From: Labia minor
Lineage: Eukaryota; Arthropoda; Insecta; Dermaptera; Spongiphoridae
Assembly (NCBI GenBank): GCA_963082975.1
Contig: OY720344.1
Coordinates: 27,749,172-27,813,171 of the forward strand
DNA length: 64,000 bases
Direction of reading: 5' to 3'
Positions 59,925-64,000 of the stretch are shown piece by piece (the stretch's first letter is position 1; each line of letters begins with the position of its first letter). Below the pieces are notes generated by a model, which made no database searches, was not told the DNA's origin, and worked only from the letters and a program-made list of their open reading frames with translations. The translations under genes and the position numbers were made by a program.

Positions 59925-60283
59925 GAATGAATACCAATGCAGTACACCAACCATGGTTGCTTAATCCTGCTCATCTAAAACAAACGAGCGCACGAGAATG
60001 GAGTTCGAGTCGGTACAATACGAGCATTTCTGTAACACAAGGTCGATACGGGAAACGAGAATGGATATATCAAACCGGTATGCCATTCGTGATCGCGTTC
60101 ATCTGCAACAGAAGAGCAATGACTCGCTAGATTAGAAACCGATTCGTTGCTGGCCAAGCCTGCGCATATCTGAAGAATTAGAGCTCTGCGAAACGAGAAT
60201 GGAAACTGATCAACGAGTTCACTATCCTTCTACAACATTCAATGCCCAGCTGCAAAACAAAAGAGAGTACTAGAGAGGGAATG
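59925..60283 (-). repeat. Inverted-repeat right arm, unit 3
   Basis: Copy of 30865-31223. Confidence 0.8.
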
Positions 60284-62970
60284 AGAGTGTGTACAAGCCG
60301 ACACCCCAAGAGGTACATAAAACATTTAAACAATATTGTTATATTTCAAAAGTATTCCAATAAACAGCATTTAACTAATACGTTTTCATATTTTTTGTTC
60401 ATTTATAGTATGTATTTATATTTGGAATAATGGAAGAAAATAACGATGTAGCTTATTTTGCATCAATTTCCAATGTCGGCATAAAAATTCTACCAGAAGC
60501 TATTTTACAACCATCAAGTGGTAGGGTTTTTAGCCGGAAAAAGTCCGGTCCTCAAAGCAGAAAATACAAACATATATTTGTCAAACTTTTTATATGTGTT
60601 TGTCAATACATATATTGTATATTATTTGTTTTAATAAATATATATTGTACATAAAACTAATCTGTATATGTTAATTTTTTTTTTTAACAATCTTTTTTAA
60701 TTCATATTTTAAAGAACGAATTTTAATTTTGATCAATAAATTTTTGCAATTTATGCGAAAATATATATTTCATTTTATATAATTAATTATTATTATATAG
60801 TTCATATATTTATTCAATTACAATATATTTGGACTATAGTAATAATAAATTATGAAATAGAAAATCTTTTATCAATTAAAATATATAATAAACAAAATAT
60901 AATAATAATAAATTATTAAATATTTTAATGATTATAATATTTTGAATATTTATAAAATGAGACAAGGCAAAAAAAAAACATTTTAATATATACCAAGAAA
61001 AATTTGAAGTCAAGATTTAAAATCATTGAACCTACCCTATTAGGATTAGATTAGATATTAAATAATAATTTGGTGTGCAGTTTAGAATTAACCAAAATAA
61101 TATATTCTTTTTGAATTTCTGAAATATAAATCTACGTTCAAATAATTTCTAATCTGTTCGGCGGGGGGGGGGGGGGGGCCGCTGGTATAGTAGGAGTTCG
61201 AAGGACCTAGTTAGAATGATAATAAAATGATAATAATATGACGTACCTAAGAGTGCCGGATGGTGATTAAAACTGGCGATGTTGTTGCTGGCTGGTTGGA
61301 TTGAATGTATCTTGTTTGAGTTACATTCAATCGCGGTGGAGAAGAAAAGGAGTAATTCAAGTTATTTGACTTGAAATTACAGGAGGAGGGAAAAAAAGGA
61401 TAAGTTAATGAGGAGAATGATTGATGAAGCAAGAAAAGATGATCTTAAGAGAGAATTAGTGGAAAGTATTTTGTTGAGAAAACAAGATGGCGGCAGGGAC
61501 AAACGTTTGAGTCGGGAGCTTGAGCAGGAGTGAGGTTAGCCGGCCAGCTGACTTGGTGAGAGAGAGGGGGGGAAAGATACCACCACCGGTTGGGAGATGG
61601 CAGCACAGTAGGAACGCGACATAATCATTGTTTCTTTATTGTATTCTCTATTTGCTGCTGCTCAAGATTTAACCCTTTCCTTATTAATTGATTTGTTTCA
61701 AACAATGATACCTCATTAAAAAGCTCATTTTCGTAAATATTATCTTCTATTTGGAAATTTTTTTAAAATTTGATAGAATTTTTTTGGCACATCATTCCAC
61801 TTAAGTTTTTAATTTTTTTTTTTTTTGATAAAAATCAAATTGTTCAAAATATAGTCTATCTATTAAATGATCATAATTCCATAGTAAATTTTATTAATAT
61901 GCTTAAGCTCAACTATTATTTTATTTTTTTACAATGATAAGAAAATAATTTGATAAATTATTAATATTAATATATTATTATATTGAGAGTATAGATATAT
62001 TCTATAACAATATATTTACATTCAACAGGAATAATTAGAGCACAATGAAAAAATCGAAAATATTCTTATATTTAGTAAATTAAAATAAAAAGAAATAATA
62101 ATAAAAAAAAATATGAAAAAATATTTATAATATATATATATTGTAATATATAAGTATAGAAATGCCTTTTTTTATGCTTATATATTGGATATATTGAGAT
62201 ACAGAATTTTAGAGAGTTATTTGTGTGAACACATGGCAAAGTGTATAAAGGATAGCTTTCTAAAATTTATTGTTTTAAAAAAAACACTTAAGGAAAAAAC
62301 CCAGAGATCCTTTTCGTTCCCCAGAGGGAGTAAAGGGTGGACAATTTTGCCAAGTGGCATAGGAGGGGAGAATGGCCATTTTACATGTAGAGACATTTTT
62401 TGGTCATTCTTGGATGGAGTGGAAGGGAAGCGACTTCATCTGACGAAGTAAGAACAAAATACAAGGATCATTCACAGTGTGCGAGGAAGCTGCCTGCCCT
62501 GATATGACGACATGATACCTTAAGGAAAATATCCAAGAATCATCTTACTTGAAGTCCCAGTGTTCCCCGAACTCATAATTAATTTGAATAACACAGCTAA
62601 GTAGTCGACTATTATTATATATAAATAATTGCAATTATTTTATGAACTCAATTCCATTAAATTTATACTCCTATTAATATTTACGGTACCATTAAAATTA
62701 TTTAATTTCTAATTAATTTCTTATTATCAATTGTATCAAATAATTTCTTATATTCTTATTAAATAAATAATTTTTAGTTGTAATAATAAAATAAGCATTT
62801 TTAATTGAACCTATTCAATTTTATCATTTCCCATATCAACCTACGCGGATTCAATAACCCCTTGTTTGATTCATAATTCAATCCAGAGTGCTACCTATTA
62901 ATTAAACTAATTTTATAACCCATTTTTTCTCATAAAATACCTTACCCTTTTTTCCTCTAATATACGACAA

Positions 62971-63910
62971 TATAGATAGATAGATAGATAGATAGATACA
63001 TATATAAATATAGAGATATCTTTATTATCTTTTTGATGTTTATATTTTAATTTTAAAATAAATTAATTTTATTATATATACTTTTATATTAGTAATATTA
63101 TATATATCAAAAAAAGAGAGTAACAATAGATTCTAAAAAAGTAATAATATGAATTATTTCCTTGGATTCGCTTTCCACGATATAATATTAAGGAATTGTT
63201 TTCCATTTTTCTGGCTGATAATTATTTTTTTTTATACACAAAATCATTTCCTGTTGTAAGAAAAATTATGAAAAACTAATTGAGGTAAGGGCAATGTGAA
63301 AATATATATATGACATTCATATAAAATAATATTCAATATATTAATGAGAAATTAGGCAATTAATTTTTTTTATACACAAAATCATTTCCTGTTGTAAGAA
63401 AAATTATGAAAAACTAATTGAGGTAAGGGCAATGTGAAAATATATATATGACATTCATATAAAATAATATTCAATATATTAATGAGAAATTAGGCAAATT
63501 TCTTTTTCCAATATAAAAATATAATCTTTCTAATTAACATAACATTTGTTAATAAAGAAAAATTTAAACGATTTAACATATAAAATATATGTTAAATATT
63601 GTAAATAACAAAATAAAAAGAAAAAGAAAAAAAAATGTAAATAAAAACATATACTTATATTTTTAAATATAGTATGAAAAAAATTTAAAAAAAAAAAAAA
63701 CAATAAATATTGCTTTTTAGTTTTTTAATATTTTCTAAATGTAATTTTATCTTAATCATTATTTTTTGTAAATTTATTATTTTTATCTTAATCATTATTT
63801 TTTGTAAATTTATTATTTAACGATTTTAGATCCGAAAACATCATGAATTTATAATCAGAAATGGATCAATTAGAAAAAATCTTGTAAATTATGACTGTAT
63901 ATAAATTAAT
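62971..63910. repeat. Tandem array unit 4, partial with local duplications
   Basis: It begins with the GATA run and follows the unit for about 900 bp, up to the ATGGATCAATTAGAAAAA segment. It contains a ~135-bp tandem duplication (63226-63360 and 63362-63497) and a ~35-bp one (near 63745-63815) absent from the other units. Homology ends at TAAATTAATT (63910). Confidence 0.8.
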
Positions 63911-64000
63911 TGGGCAATGGATCCGACTAGGGTCTAGCTAACGCCAGGGGTACCCAAGATGGCCCAGCCAGCCAACGTGGGATTTCTTCGCGGCTACATC
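63911..64000 (+). other. GC-richer sequence with an open frame running off the window
   Basis: Ninety bases of about 58% GC replace array sequence abruptly. An ATG in good context (CCAAGATGGCC, ATG at 63959) opens MAQPANVGFLRGYI to the window edge. Too short to identify; it could be another mobile or viral insertion, or host DNA. Confidence 0.35.

Larger units (their letters stand above)
57680..62970. repeat. Tandem array unit 3, complete and uninterrupted (5,291 bp)
   Basis: The reference unit: GATA run (57684-57710), inverted-repeat arms (58520-58876 and 59925-60283), direct duplication (about 59126-59380), 74-codon frame (60430), extra AT block, G16 tract (61163-61178), 96-codon frame (here 88 codons from an internal ATG at 62185, because the T-run is one base shorter), and the full tail to the next GATA run. 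It contains no transposase or viral sequence. Confidence 0.85.

Overview
The window is about 75% A+T, intron- and transposon-rich eukaryotic DNA with no recognisable host gene. The mobile elements are Tc1/mariner of three kinds, hAT, Merlin, Helitron, Ty3/Gypsy and non-LTR fragments. With an endogenous RNA-virus insertion, they point to an arthropod (insect or crustacean; I cannot tell which). Nearly every element is broken.

Region 1 (1-28603) is a graveyard of older, mostly single-copy elements. It holds two non-autonomous hAT elements with perfect 8-bp target duplications (8255-9011 and 9462-11295) and a complete short Helitron (12156-12757). Two mariner remnants abut each other (14227-15530), and an internally deleted Merlin carries a tandemly expanded intron (15657-16570). 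There is a DD37D mariner-like transposase remnant (19372-20010), another mariner 3' end (23461-23945), scattered non-LTR reverse-transcriptase fragments, and two Helitrons lying head to head that each carry part of a non-LTR element (25107-28385).

Region 2 (28604-63910) is a tandem array of a 5.3-kb unit of unknown nature. Each unit starts at a GATA microsatellite. It then carries a ~360-bp inverted-repeat pair whose arms are built of degenerate ~65-73-bp subrepeats, a G13-16 tract, and a few short ORFs kept in every copy. Two units are interrupted by the same ~6.6-kb cassette (33251-39946 and 46639-53263). The cassette contains, in order: a mononegavirus-like nucleoprotein gene; a second viral ORF with a Cys cluster and predicted coiled coil (phosphoprotein-like position and features); a 27-A tail; the primer-binding site and gag-protease-RT of a Ty3/Gypsy element; and a Merlin transposon inserted inside pol. 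The cassettes appear indel-free relative to each other: all compared ORFs sit at a constant offset of 13,317 bp and even the 27-A tails match. They share the same crippling lesions, so the cassette was already dead when it was amplified. The second copy differs by a 1,172-bp deletion that removes the start of the viral nucleoprotein ORF.

The last 90 bases (63911-64000) leave the array and enter markedly GC-richer sequence with an ATG-initiated frame open to the edge. The main points of interest are the chimeric, amplified virus-retrotransposon-Merlin cassette, the foldback array in which it sits, and the foldback architecture of the Merlin element.
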